Shown: positions 1 to 10,810, counted from the stretch's first letter. The stretch: DNA of 64,000 bases from Cymbomonas tetramitiformis (GCA_001247695.2 LGRX02035265.1:49596-113595), one strand, 5' to 3'. Numbers and translations: made by a program. The notes: generated by a model from the letters alone, not told the origin.

Positions 1-245
1 GTGAAGACACACGCATCTGGGAGGCACTATAAAGACACACGCATCTGGGGGGCATGGTGGACACACAAGCATCTTGGGGGCACAGTGGATAGACACGCAT
101 CTGGGGGGGCACAACGCCTGCCGGGCGCATGGAACCGAGCTTGGGGCGCGCCTGCCGGGCGCATGAAACCTAGCTGGGGGGGCGCCTTGTCGGGCGCATG
201 GAACTGAGCTGGGGGCGCACATGCCGGGCGCATGTGTGGTTTGGT
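1..245. repeat. Two short minisatellites
   Basis: Positions 1-108 hold about four copies of a unit of roughly 30 bp with the core ACACACGCATCTGGGGGGCA. Positions 108-245 hold about four copies of a GC-rich unit of roughly 36 bp with the core GCCGGGCGCATGGAAC. Several small frames are open across them only because the repeats lack stop codons. I see no support for a protein. Confidence 0.8.
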
Positions 246-916
246 GTGGTGTGTGTGTGGTGAGCAGCAGGAGCGATTGGAGCAACAAAGCATGCCGCGA
301 CATGACCAGCGAAGCCATCGAGGGAGCGTGGACATCGCCGTTGCTGTTAACCCACATGATCTGATTAGTAGCCGACAAGAATGTTGTTGCCATAGGAATT
401 AGCCACGAAGAAGTGAAAAATTCATCCATGGTAGAACGTAGGTTGCAATCTTGCAAATGATTAGAGAGATGCGCTTAGGTTGGCGGGCGGCAATGTAAGT
501 AAGGCATGTATATAAATGTAAATGTGTGTGGGGCATGCATTATGTTGGGTAGGATTGTTGGTGTTACACGTAAACACGTGTTTCAGAAATGTGACCGTGG
601 CAAGGAGAGTGTGGGCAAGTCCCCGACTACACAAAGGTATCGGGTTGGCAGCCCAAAATTTGTGTGGATCCCTTCTTGTGGCGGGCCATGGGCATTCCAA
701 GCAAGGAGGCAACTTTCTTGATTCAATCCTTAGCCACACACCGTGGAAAGCAAGGGGGGTTGAGTAGCGGTGTTAAGCGGCAATTATAGGTTGAATACCC
801 TTCCAGAGGGTTGTCTACTTGGGAGGAATGCCCGTCACGTGCCTGAGCACACTTAATAATGGATAACATGAGTATAGGGGGGGGAGCATGCACAACTTGC
901 GATGAATCCCTGAGGG
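246..916. other. No recognised gene
   Basis: Mixed-composition sequence with only short frames on both strands (largest about 90 codons). None resembles a family I know. A short G-rich tract lies near 879. I see nothing functional. Confidence 0.5.
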
Positions 917-1441
917 CCTGAAAGACATTTTCAGGGGCTGGAAAGTCATTTTCAGGGCCTGAAAATGGTTATCAGGCCCTGGAAACGAGTTTTCAGGGCT
1001 CGAAAATGGTTTCCAGGACCTGAAAATGGTTTTTAGGGCCTGAAAACGAGTTTTCAGGGCCTGAAAATGGGTTTCAGGGCCTGAAAATGCCTTATGTGAA
1101 TTTTCAGGGCTTGGAACACTGTAAAATTTTCAGGCCCTGAAAACCATTTTCAGGGGGCAAGATGAGGACATGAGAATATAATTCTAAACTTTATATAACA
1201 CGAAAAGTGAATAATATTTTCAGGCCCTGAAAACCATTTTCAGGGGGCATCTTAAGAGTGTGAATTCGAAATTTTCAGGCCCTGAAAATTGGTGTAAAAA
1301 TTATATTATCCATAAAGTTTTTTCTAAGGTGTATAACTAGCCTAGTATAAAACAAGTTCAGACCCTGAAAGTGATTTTCAAGGCCTGAAAACCATTTTCA
1401 GGGGGCAATTTTTCAGGGGGCACAAAAAAAAATCAGGGGGC
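917..1441. repeat. Palindromic minisatellite, CAGGGCCTGAAAA core
   Basis: About fifteen degenerate copies of TTTTCAGGGCCTGAAAATGG occur in both orientations. The core is itself an imperfect palindrome (TTTTCAGG / CCTGAAAA), so a transcript would form many small hairpins. The array directly abuts the 3' LTR of the small LTR element on its right. Confidence 0.85.
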
Positions 1442-1481
1442 AATCGTAAGTAGCCCCCCATCTGCCGGATTTACTCCAGTA

Positions 1482-1589
1482 GATATACAAACGATATATA
1501 CCCGAGATGAGTGACACAGGCTGACCACCGAACTGACATACAGGAATGACACTAGATTGTACGAACTAGTCGTAGTGTCAATTCCAGCA
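1482..1589 (-). repeat. 3' LTR of copy A, diverged
   Basis: The well-conserved part of the downstream LTR matches 3250-3357 almost base for base. Below 1482 the match decays to scattered blocks until about 1440, so the LTR is truncated or strongly diverged. The internal side carries the purine-rich tract CTCAGATGAGGTGGTG-like typical of this family. Confidence 0.75.
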
Positions 1590-1983
1590 CACCACCTCAT
1601 CTGAGGTGGACCAGCTAGTGACACTCACCACCCTAGCTACTAGAGTTTACAGATAAATGCCAGGATGTTAACTCTAGTTAGCTAGTCAAGTCACAAGTGG
1701 CGTGATGAAAGTACAGGCTAGCCAAATAAATACTAGATAGATATGCCTAAGAAATTGCTAGGACCATTTTGGTCTGCTAAGATTAATGCTCTGCCAGCTA
1801 GTGGTGGGTGAACCCACAGATCTCGCCTGTCTGCATGTGATGGAGAATGTAAAAAAATAAGTCTGCCTGTCGGTTTAGCATGAATCCTGCGAACTGAATA
1901 GGTCTGCTGCCATAAAATGTTCGTCTTAGCTTGTAAAGCTGCCCGCTAGTGGTGAGAAATATTGCAACATTCTCAGCCCAAAA

Positions 1984-2944
1984 CTACAGCAAGTGGTGGA
2001 GAAATGCAACAGGGAACACCGCCTGTCTGTTAAGAGAAAATTGATAGTAAGCACCACCAGAATCGTAACCAGCATCTTCCTCATAATAAGAATCTTCATC
2101 ATAAAATTCTGCACCACCAGTTCCATCGGAATCGTGGGCTCCTGCCTCCCAGGCAGCCCATTCTTCTGCGGTGTACTCACTCTCGTCGTTCATAGTAGAC
2201 TCGTTCTCAAAAGAAACTGCGCCAACATTAAACTCGTTGTGCGGTAAAAACTCTTCCCCAAGTGGGGCCTCGAAACTTCCGCCATAAGAATTCTGCTGAA
2301 AACCTGTGTCCAGCTCGAGTTCCTGTTCCAATCGTTCGGTCGAAAAATGCGGAGCGGCCAAGTGGCCATTGTGCTCCTCTTCCTCACAACTGCCATCGGA
2401 ATCGTCGAAATACCCAAGTGGGTACTCCGATTCATCATCTTCTTCACTACTCAAATACACTTCATAATCTCGCCGCCCAGAGCCCATATAAAAAAGCTGC
2501 AACTGGAGGTGCATGAATGTAATGAACTTCCGCGCGGACAGGAGGGGCCTGCCGCACGGTGCCGCTCGCCCTAGTGGCACTAGGGGAGGGTCTAGTGGTT
2601 GAAATCTGAGTAGAAACTGATTGTAGCGCCAAAATCGCCGGCGCATCGCCCACTCCTATTTCGCAAAACTTTCCGTTCGAAATTCCAGAACCAACGGTCT
2701 CGGCCGAGACACCACCAACTTGTGGCTCACCAGCCACCAAGATGTTCAAAACTATCGGAAAGTTCTCGGTCGAAACTGCCGAAATCTGAGCCGCCTCACG
2801 GAAATGCGAAATAGCTAAATGCATGGAAGTGCACAAAGAGATGAGCTGTGATCTTTTGAGAGCCGAGACTCTCGCAAAACCATTGTCGATAGATTCCAAA
2901 AGAGCTAGGAGCTCTTCACTCTCCAAAATCTGCGTTGAAGTCAT
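1984..2944 (-). pseudogene. Acidic gag-like ORF of copy A, frameshifted
   Basis: Best ATG on the minus strand is at 2944; the frame upstream opens with TTG. The first part (2944 to about 2490) and the second part (about 2490 to 1984) lie in different frames. Together they align end to end with the intact 320-aa protein at 60516-61478. Shared blocks include SGIS, EVHYIHAPP, DESEYP-GYFDDSD, GHLAAP-FS and YTAEEWAAW. The protein is very acidic in its second half. It has no recognisable zinc knuckle or enzyme motif; a structural (Gag-like) role is inferred only from its position directly after the primer-binding site. One frameshift makes this copy non-functional. Confidence 0.75.
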
Positions 2945-3168
2945 AATCGAACAAAGAAGCGAATACAAATCCAAATAAAGATCGCAAACGAAAAATCGTC
3001 GGAGAGCATCACCTCGTCGTAATCACCCAAAGCCGTAAGCAGCCGCCTCCAGAAAATACGTAGAATCTGTTCTAAAGCGTCCCACAAGGCGTGGAGACGC
3101 TTAACCGAAATATAGGGCGGAAATAAAATAAAATTCTACGCTAAAATTCAGTTCACGCGAACGTGAGA

Positions 3169-3180
3169 GGGACCATAACC
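3169..3180 (-). promoter_or_regulatory. Copia-type primer-binding site
   Basis: Minus-strand GGTTATGGTCCC abuts the end of the LTR. GGTTATGGG-type sites pair with the anticodon-loop half of initiator tRNA-Met and are known from Ty1/copia elements such as Drosophila copia. The first eight bases match that pattern. Confidence 0.7.
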
Positions 3181-3357
3181 TGCTGGAAACAGCTGAACAG
3201 GCAGTGGGGACCCGCTGCCGACGGTGAAACAACGGATCACTAAACTCGGATATACAAACGATATATACCCGAGATGAGTGACACAGGCTGACCACCGAAG
3301 ATGTCATACAGGAATGACACTAGACTGTACGAACTAGTCGTAGTGTCAATTCCAGCA
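3181..3357 (-). repeat. 5' LTR of copy A
   Basis: 177-bp LTR in minus orientation with the short inverted ends TGCTGGAA and TTTCCAGCA. It is related to the LTRs at 3752-3929, 60121-60294, 61955-62127 and 62564-62744. Confidence 0.8.
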
Positions 3358-3636
3358 GAAATATTTTCTTGACACGTCCGATTATTTTAGTTGCTGACCA
3401 ATTGCGGAGAACGAGACTCTTGAGCGCAGTCACGGGCAGGGATCCTATTACGTGCAGTAATTACTCGTTGAGCCGACCGGCAGGACTTCTATGAGAACGT
3501 GTTGTTTTCGGCATGCAGACCGCCAGGAGAACCTAACGCGGATGACCATTAGCTGAAATTATGGCCTAACATTGAAAATTAGAAACGTGCAACCTACAAA
3601 GCATCTCAGATTATTTCTTATCACTTGAGCATTTTT

Positions 3637-3929
3637 TCACTTAACACTTGTGACGTTGCTAGCTAACTAGACTAACATTCTCATTAGATGTAACTCTAGT
3701 AGCTAGGGTGGTGTCTAGTCTCACAAGCTGTCCACCTCTGATGAGGTGGTGTGCTGGAATTGTCACAGTGACTAGTCATACAATCACGTGTCATATCCGG
3801 TTTATCATCCTCGGTGGTCAGCTAGTGTCACCGACTCAGGGTATTTATTTGTGTTATCACAGTTTAACTGGATCCGTTCGTTCACCGTCCGAGCGTTTCC
3901 CCACAGCCGACGTTGTGCGGTTTCCAACA
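3637..3929 (+). mobile_element. 3' end of a related small LTR element
   Basis: A plus-strand fragment. 3695-3751 matches the region just before the 3' LTR of the 60121-62127 element (TCTAGTAGCTAGGGTGGTG and a GAGGTGGTG purine tract). It is followed by an LTR (3752-3929) running from TGCTGGAATTGTC to TTTCCAACA. No coding sequence remains. Orientation is opposite to copy A, so the two form an inverted pair about 160-2000 bp apart. Confidence 0.7.
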
Positions 3930-3971
3930 GATTCGGTACTCTGTACCGCACCGGAATCGCCATCAATAGCC

Positions 3972-4044
3972 TGAGTAGCTCAAACGGCAGAGGGCTCGCC
4001 CGGCATGCGAGAGGTCCGGGGATCGATTCCCGGCCTGACTCACC
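3972..4044 (+). pseudogene. tRNA-Ala-like sequence, degenerate
   Basis: Contains an A-box-like TAGCTCAAACGGCAGAG, a perfect five-pair anticodon stem (CTCGC/GCGAG) around CCGGCAT with GGC at the anticodon position, and a B-box-like GGATCGATTCC inside a CCGGG/CCCGG stem. It is followed by ACC and a T-run that could stop Pol III. Against it being functional: only five acceptor pairs form (TGAGT/ACTCA), base 33 is C rather than U, and the T-loop is one base long. Likely a tRNA pseudogene or tRNA-derived repeat. Confidence 0.45.
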
Positions 4045-5148
4045 TTTTTCGGGCTTATGGTCTAGCGGTACAGTTTATGTTTCCCCGTGAGAATGTTGGC
4101 ATCCCCATGACCCCCGCCTTTTCGGCGTCGAAGGCCAAAAGCCCCCACCTTTGTCGGCGCCAGGCCAAAAGCCCCCACCTTGAAAAATGATCCAAAAATC
4201 CCTATATAAGCCTTTTTCAAAAAATTTGGCCTTCGGCCAAAGCCCAGAGCCCAAAGCCCCCCCCACCACCCCCGCCTTCGCGCGAGCCAAAGGCCCACAA
4301 AGCCCCCCAAACGTTTTCCAACTTTTTATTAAAAAATTGACACCCTATTATAATTAAATATGTCAAGGTTTTCAAGTACTTTGTGCGGTCCCCACACTCT
4401 TGTGTCCGAGCAATCGTAGTCGTCGCCTGTGACGCCTGCGCCTCTTCTGGAGTTCTTCACGATCGAATTGTCAAGCTCAACGATGTCAACGCACAACGAT
4501 GGAATTTTAATACAAATATCTGATAATTGTCACAACCATTCTGCTGACAGAGTTGTGACACCGGACAGTCCGACGCCGTCAGGAGTTACTGCAGCGACAC
4601 GTGCTTCCACGTGGGATGCTCTGCCGACCTGGTGGGTCGGAATATTCAGTCCTTCACCAGAAGTGTCCAATAGTCATTCGAAAAACTCTGTCCCACACCG
4701 ACACGACAGCGCATACAGTGGACACGGTATAGAGAGGGCTATGACATTCCAGAACAAGCGTCTCAGCCCAAAGATTCGAAACTTTTGAAAAAGGTTTGAG
4801 GCAATTTTTGCGTGTCACGTCCCTATCGATCGTTAGATTATATTACGTGCAATCTAACGATGATTGTGGCGCACATCTTTGCAAATCTTTTCAAAACTTT
4901 CGTATCTTAATCTTTCGGCTACATTTGTCCTAGAATGTCATACAGATACTGTGACACCGGAGACGAGAGTAACCAACGCAACGCAACGCAAGCGAAGGCA
5001 CAGTTGACAGTGTGTCACAGTTGAACATTTGACAGAACAGTAAGAGTTGGAGTAACATTAAACGATCATAAAGCGAACCCTCGAAGTGCTCTTAGCGCTA
5101 CTACTACGTGGGAGAATTACCTGCTCTCTAAGGAGCACATATCTAAAA
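4045..5148. other. Upstream region of the LHC-like gene
   Basis: 4120-4310 is C-rich with a duplicated AGGCCAAAAGCCCCCACCTT block and inverted GGCCTTCGGCC. The only sizeable frame (4429-4788, plus, 119 codons) has no recognisable domain. 5041-5148 should hold the promoter and leader of the downstream gene. I see no convincing TATA box, only AT-rich ACATTAAACGATCATAAA at about 5055. Confidence 0.4.
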
Positions 5149-6027
5149 ATGTCTATCACCGCACGTTATCTCCATACAAGGTTGAGCCTGGCGCCAGCAG
5201 GTCGACTCGCAACGACCTCATTCAAGAAGTCTTCGCAGGTCTGCCGCGGGGGTTCCAATGCACGGCAAGCTGTGCTTAGCGTACGCGCTACACAAGAAGC
5301 TTCCGGAGCGCCACCAGCCCTTGTGAAAGCTGTGGAAGGCTTTGGCTGCGACACTTCTGAGGGAATATTCGGCTTCATCCCCTTTTGCGAACTCTTCGTT
5401 GGACGCGTCGCAATGCTTGGATTTGGGACTGGAATGGCGACCGAACTCTTATCGGGGAAAGGCTTTCTGATGCAGATCGGCCTGTGTAATGGTTCTCCAA
5501 ATATTTTACTTTGCGCAGCGTTAACGTTAGCTATGGGTGGTGCAACTGCTGCTGCAGCAAAGCAAACTATGTCAGAGATTGAGTCGGCAGATATGTCTGT
5601 AGTGCAGTACAAGAGATGTGCCGAGTTCCGTAGTCAAATTCCTGGTGCCGATCTCTCGCAGCTTCGAGCTGAAATTAAAGAATATGAGGAGAAGGTGTTG
5701 GCCAAGCAGAGCGAACAGGCGTTGACAGAAGAAGAGGGCGAAGAGAGTGATGGCGCGAGTGACTCACCAGAGACCGAAGCCGCACCGAGTGCTGCCCCGA
5801 CCTCTTTTGGCGGTCTTTCTGAGGCCGCTGAGTTGGAATATGCAAAAGGCGTAGAGTTGACGAATGGTCGATGGGCCATGGTTGGATTTGCCACGGCAAT
5901 TTTAGTAGAATCGTACAGCGGGGCTGGTGTAGTTGCACAACTACTTGGCTACATGCAGGCAACTGGAATTTTGGGGGAGGGTACTTACGAGCTTTTAGTC
6001 CGGGAGTTCACCCAGTATCGCATATAA
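5149..6027 (+). CDS. LHC-superfamily protein (PsbS/ELIP/HLIP-like)
   Basis: 292 aa, intronless. The start is the ATG at 5149 in a favourable AAAAATGTC context; the frame is open further up only from a GTG. The N-terminal 50 or so residues are basic, rich in Ser/Ala/Arg and look like a plastid transit peptide. At about residues 81-92 stands ELFVGRVAMLGF, a chlorophyll-binding-type helix with the conserved Glu/Arg pair, very like the repeats of PsbS. A second hydrophobic stretch lies at about 118-137. A long acidic linker (residues 180-220) follows. At about 236-248 comes ELTNGRWAMVGF, a one-helix/HLIP-type motif. Known members of this family sit in thylakoid membranes and act in photoprotection or pigment storage; membrane site and role here are inferred. 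The sequence could be a red-lineage RedCAP/Lil-type protein; I cannot place the subfamily. It is the only clear host gene in the window. Confidence 0.88.
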   Translation: MSITARYLHTRLSLAPAGRLATTSFKKSSQVCRGGSNARQAVLSVRATQEASGAPPALVKAVEGFGCDTSEGIFGFIPFCELFVGRVAMLGFGTGMATELLSGKGFLMQIGLCNGSPNILLCAALTLAMGGATAAAAKQTMSEIESADMSVVQYKRCAEFRSQIPGADLSQLRAEIKEYEEKVLAKQSEQALTEEEGEESDGASDSPETEAAPSAAPTSFGGLSEAAELEYAKGVELTNGRWAMVGFATAILVESYSGAGVVAQLLGYMQATGILGEGTYELLVREFTQYRI

Positions 6028-9000
6028 AGACCACGATATATATAAGCACAATATATGTAAGCGGTTCAGTTTGCTGCGTTTTGTTGACGTGTTTGCAGAA
6101 TCTAGGTCGCTGTGCTCGACTGTGATATGCTTTGCTAACTTCTCGTCTCCTCCGCCAGCTTTCACGGAGTTACGAAACGTATATTCAGACTGAATGTCTT
6201 GATACTTTTCGAAATTAAAAGAATCTGGAAGTACAGACGTAGGATGCGTGCGTTGCCCAAGGTGTTAACAACGTTAAGATCGGCGTATGTCAATATCCCA
6301 AACAGAAACCGTATACAAGGCGCCGTGCATACACACGAGCAACTGTTCGAAAGCACAGTATTTGGCGTGAAGAGAACCCTTACTGTTATTGTTACGCTCT
6401 GTGCCGTGGAAACATTGACTCACGACTTTGAGATGCCATATCTATCGCAGTGAAGGATGTAAAAAGCTGAATTGCGAGTCTAAACAAGGAAGTTGAGATC
6501 ACGTGGCACCATATAAATTCTCCGAGCATACGTACTTGTAGCTACCATTCTCAACCCACAGAGATTTCCTTCGCATCTTGAATGACACGAAAAACTTTGA
6601 ATTGATGCCCTCATAGGTCCCAGGCCCCTCAGTTGAGGTACTGCAACTTCAGGCTCTTCACTAACTGCTCATGGAAGTTGTAGGTATGCAGCTTCCTTGG
6701 TGTAAGGGGTGTGCCAACAGTCTATTTTTCCATGCACCTAATAGGGGAATGCAATATAGGTTGTAAGACCTGTTAGATAGGTCTTGCAAGTCCTATTATC
6801 ACGCGAGTGTGGAGTAACACAATCCTTGTTATTAAAATCTTCAGAAGGTCAATGCTCTTCCTGTCAAGTCGGCCTTGTCCTTTGACGCAATGTTGCTTGC
6901 TTTTGAAGCCTAGGCAACTCTCCCCATACTTAAGCCGGATTTTAGAAAACGTACGAATTCTCGAAATAGCCGTTGATATGCAAAAGAAATAACTGTATAC
7001 ACCACGTTGTGGCGTCCTTGCCACTTAAACAACATAAGGTCACGCTGGCTTGCTGATTTTCACAAGAAAAAAAAGGTTGGTTGGAAAACATCGCAAGTGG
7101 AACCTGCGTGCGCCTAAATGACCAGTTTCAAGCCCACAACTTGTCGCATAACCGCCACGCGACTATAAACTTGCCACAAACGACAGGCTGCACGGTTGAC
7201 CGAGCTGAAACCCGTTTTTCCATGCAAGAGGAAGCCGATGCCCACATTGATATATGATTTTAGTACGTTCGTTTACTAGGTGCCTACAACGCCTAGATAT
7301 TCCAATATCGTGTATGCCCGATTTGCAGTTACAGAGAAATCGCTCAACTTGTAGCCGATCTCGTGAGCGCAATTTTGAGCTTAAATGCACGAACAATGTA
7401 AATATGAATCGGAGGATGTTTCTAGTAAATCTAGATACCATGTACGTCTTGAGAACTTTTCAAACGTGCATTTGATGCTCATAACCACGAAGGCGTGTGC
7501 AAAAGCCGATATTCATACTGATTTTGGGCGTAAGTGGTTTACGCGTCAAAGCCTCGCTAACCGGTTCAGTCTGCGACGTCCGAACCAAGAGGTCGAAGTG
7601 ACCATCGCAGAATACGCCACAGTTAAGGGAAATCTATTTTCGCAAATCGTTCATTCAGCTTCTAAAAGTCGGAGTGGTACACACGCCATCCAAATCAAAA
7701 TACGCAACAAAACGAGTTCCCGCGAATCAATCTCGCCCATCGATCCCTAATCGCGGAAACACGAGCGAAAGCTATACTCATAACAATCTCCGATATGAAA
7801 AGCGAACATATTGGGTGCAAAACGACAGGTGGAAAGCGTCCATCAAATATGCATAGGCACTACAATCCGTTCCGCAAGAGCTGCGAATAGAATGTCGGCA
7901 CACCCTGGTTGGCGAGCCACCTGGACCACACGACCAGCTCGTGATTACACCCAAGCCCCTCAACCATCGACGACCACGAGCTTGGCGCCTTTGTCCGCCG
8001 CGCTTGTATCGTCTTCCCAGATCACGTAGCCCACACTCTTGCAATATGGCTGTCTCGATTATGAACAGGAGGCGGCAATGCAGGGGCTGGCGGGGCGTGG
8101 TGGTATTGCTGGGTGTTGAAGTGGCGGTGTATCTCTGTTGTGGCTGAGTGTGTGGTGTTGTGAGGGCTGGTTTTGGGTTTGAGATGTGGGTGCGGCTCGG
8201 GAGGGCAAATTTTAAATATATCTATGAAAAGGTTCGGCACCCCGTCAGGAGATACCGTTCCAGAAGAACAAACCGACACTTTACAATTGGGCATTCACTG
8301 CGGCCCGTGTGCCGTGCGCCCGGGTCGCGGCGCGAGCGGCTCCTGCGGTGAATGCCCACAACCTGCCACAAGGCCTAGTTGGTACCTTTCGAGCAGACAT
8401 GCACCAATTCACGTCGAAACATATGTAAGAAACTGCGGGCAAAAGCGTGTTTCGAGCACGCGCATGGGAAAAGGACATGGGTCAGGTGTCAGAACTCAAG
8501 CTGGCGCGTCGTCAACCATGAATTCCCACAACCTGTCACACAGGTTCGTTCGGGGAATTCACCGTTGCCGAAGCCTGCGCAGGTCGAATCCACGAAGATA
8601 AATATCATACAAACTGTGGGGAAAACATACGTTCGGCTGCTACTTCGTCAAAAGGCAAAAGTCAGGTGTCGAGGCTCGCGTCAGCGCGACTACAGTTGTG
8701 CATTCCCACGCGCCTGCTGCACACGCCGGTTTTAGCGCACACAGCAGGCAAGCCCAGCGGGGTACGAATTCGCGAAGCAAATGGGGATATAAAATGACAC
8801 AAAAGTTCAGGCGCGTTGTGGGCGTACACGCGAACACCGCTGAGAGCGCCTGCGGCGGTTCGCCATCACGGGTGTGAATTTACGGTAAACGCAGCTTCGG
8901 GCTATCTCGCCGTTACGCGCTCAACGGGAAAAATGTCGCTCTGCGAGAATTCTCTAACGTGTTTTGAATTCGCGAACGTTTTAGGGCTGCTGCGGGTCTC

Positions 9001-9494
9001 CACCGTTGCGGACGGCGACGTGCGTGGCTACTGCTGCGCAACGTAAAACATGCCAGGCGGAAACGCGCTTCCGCCGCGCTGACTCGTGGATTCTCAAAAC
9101 GAGCGCGGGTCCAACTTACGTTTACGGAGTGTAGATTCAGGCTCGGGTGGAAACAGGAAAGCAGGAAGGCAAACAAGCAACACAGCGGGCATTTCACAGG
9201 TAAAACAAGCAGCACAGGCACGACTTCGCACATATCTCAGAGTGTCGTGCAGGCACTCTGGGGATCCCGGAACCAGACTCTTACAAATTGCAAGTGACAA
9301 AGATCTCATGTGGATTCAAAGTATATATGTATATCGATCACAGTTAATACTAGGCCACAAGAAGCAAATATCACTATCCAGCAGAATGGTTTTGAAAGGT
9401 TCGGATCAAACTTTGCGAAAGCAGAAGCTAGCTAAATACTCAAGCGAGCACTGTGGAAGTCCGTGAATGTGAGAGTCCGTGAATGCCATTGTCG
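6028..9494. other. Long intergenic stretch, no recognised gene
   Basis: Short frames only (largest about 140 codons at 8173-8601), without recognisable domains. 8280-9060 is GC-richer and has recurring CCCACAACCTG and GAATTC-centred blocks at irregular spacing, which look like a decayed repeat. No AATAAA is visible just after the LHC-like gene. I see no RNA gene. Confidence 0.45.
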
Positions 9495-9710
9495 TGTCGC
9501 AAACGCGTGCATATGATGGGACACATACTGACAGTCCCGAGCGATATCAATGCTCATATATGTATCTGGCATGGTCTCAACATACACATAGGTTCGTAAT
9601 AATCAATGCATACTCCAGCATGGCAAGTGATTGTAGAGCTACAAAATTTTTGAAATTCTGAAATTCTGAAATAACATGCAAGGCTCACATGCAAGCCCAA
9701 ATTTCTCACA
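9495..9710. repeat. Direct repeat, left copy (LTR-like)
   Basis: A 216-bp sequence beginning TGTCGCAAACGCGTGC and ending AAATTTCTCACA recurs at 10248-10465 with only a few differences. TG...CA ends are LTR-like, but I find no target duplication, primer site or coding sequence between the copies, so a segmental duplication is equally possible. Confidence 0.75.
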
Positions 9711-10247
9711 TGAAAAATGAATGAAAACAGCAGTATATAACATTCACCAAAAGATAATAAAACCACCAAAAGTACGAATTATTGTACAAAACTGTGAGCA
9801 GAGCTGTCTTAGCAATCTAGCACTCGGCACGCGAACAGCCACCTAGCACTTGCGAAGGCAAAACAATAATGAGTCCACTAGTGCTGACCTACGGTCAGAG
9901 CCTACTTATTCTCAAGTCACTGTCACATCTGTAAAACTATAACAAGCTTCCGCTCTAAGATCTTCATCCACCAATAGAATGCTACTATTCTCTGCCAGCT
10001 TTAATGATGTTACCGTATCCCATCTTCTGGCCGACACGTCAGTGGCAGCATCCTAAACGTCATTTCTTCTAGAAACATTCTTCTCATCTCAATGTCATAC
10101 CATGATGACCAAGTCTTCCTCACCACATCTGCTATCTCCGAGCAGTCATCCCGCGCAAGGTCTGTCATGCCTGTCATGTCTGTCACGCCTGTCACCAGCT
10201 GGACAACCCCGGCTTCGGTACCACGAGAAGCCGGCGTTTGTCACAGC
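9711..10247. other. Spacer between the 217-bp direct repeats
   Basis: 537 bp without a credible ORF. Near the right end there is a run of GTCATGCCTGTCATGTCTG-type pentamers resembling the ATGTC microsatellite of the neighbouring LTR. Confidence 0.5.
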
Positions 10248-10465
10248 TGTCGCAAACGCGTGCATATGATGGGACACATACTGACAGTCCCGAGCGATAT
10301 CAATGCTCGTATATGTATCTGGCATGGTCTCAACATACACATAGGTTCGTAATAATCAATGCATACTCCAGCATGGCAAGTGATCGTAGAGCTACAAATT
10401 TTTTGAAATTCTGATATTCTGAAATAACATGCAAGGCTCTCACATGCAAGCCCAAATTTCTCACA
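10248..10465. repeat. Direct repeat, right copy (LTR-like)
   Basis: 218 bp, near-identical to 9495-9710 and in the same orientation. It ends 81 bp before the LTR that the LINE has split. Confidence 0.75.
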
Positions 10466-10546
10466 TCCCCCATCTGTAGCTGCTGCGTGCAGTAGCACAG
10501 ACCTAAATATGGGCTTGTTCGGCATACTGCGTCGTGTCGCCATCTG

Positions 10547-10686
10547 TGTCAGGGATATGACCGATGACATATGTGTCATACGTGTCATACCTGTCATACA
10601 TATCATACCATGTCATGTCATGTCATATGTTATAATGACATACAGTCGTCGAGTATTGTCAGTACGGTCGACTATGACATGTACAG
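10547..10686 (-). repeat. LTR family B, first part (split by LINE)
   Basis: Matches 41434 onward: TGTCA-GGATATGACCGATG, the (ATGTC)n-like tract and GGTCGACTATGACATGTACAG. The match continues without loss at 24102 beyond the LINE. The two parts together (about 532 bp) form one LTR; the unsplit copy at 41434-42005 shows the empty-site state. Confidence 0.85.
10676..10686. repeat. LINE target-site duplication, left
   Basis: GACATGTACAG is repeated exactly at 24091-24101, on the other side of the LINE. The unsplit LTR copy has this 11-mer once (about 41605), followed directly by TCATAAT. Confidence 0.88.
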
Positions 10687-10723
10687 AAAAGAAAAGAAAA
10701 AAAGAAAAAGAAAAAAGAAAAAA
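10687..10723 (-). repeat. Pyrimidine-rich 3' tail of the LINE
   Basis: On the sense strand the element ends in TTTTTTC-type repeats rather than poly(A). The tail sits directly against the target duplication. This suggests that target-primed reverse transcription starts on a C-containing U-tract template. Confidence 0.8.
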
Positions 10724-10725
10724 CC

Positions 10726-10797
10726 ACGCCCGTCGGGCGTATGAGTAAATTAATTTCCCCGGCCTTACTCTGGGCCGGACCGCCACAAGTGGCGGTC
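10726..10797 (-). promoter_or_regulatory. Three 3'-UTR hairpins of the LINE
   Basis: Three perfect or near-perfect inverted repeats lie in series between the ORF2 stop and the tail: ACGCCCGTCGGGCGT (10726-10740), CCGGCC-TTACTCT-GGGCCGG (10759-10778) and GACCGCCAC-AAGTGGCGGTC (10778-10797). LINE reverse transcriptases of several clades recognise 3' stem-loops, so this is a plausible recognition element; the role is inferred. Confidence 0.7.
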
Positions 10798-10810
10798 TGA
10801 AAGGGACAAT

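Larger units (their letters stand above)
1440..3357 (-). mobile_element. Small copia-type LTR element, copy A (degraded)
   Basis: Minus-strand element. A 5' LTR (3181-3357) runs from TGCTGGAATTGACACTA to TTTCCAGCA. It is followed directly, on the minus strand, by GGTTATGGTCCC (3169-3180), the type of primer-binding site used by copia elements that prime from a cleaved initiator-tRNA-Met half. A single acidic ORF follows, then a purine-rich GAGGTGGTG tract and a 3' LTR (about 1440-1589). Only its first 108 bases (1482-1589) match the 5' LTR well. The same architecture is intact at 60121-62127. There is no protease, integrase or RT, so the element is non-autonomous. Confidence 0.8.

Noticed and set aside
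1..429. Minus-strand frame open from an ATG at 429 to the window edge
   Set aside because: More than half of it is minisatellite, which stays open because the units lack stops; no homology recognised.
3972..4044. Functional tRNA-Ala(GGC) gene
   Set aside because: The acceptor stem is incomplete, base 33 is C and the T-loop is too long; kept only as a tRNA-like pseudogene.
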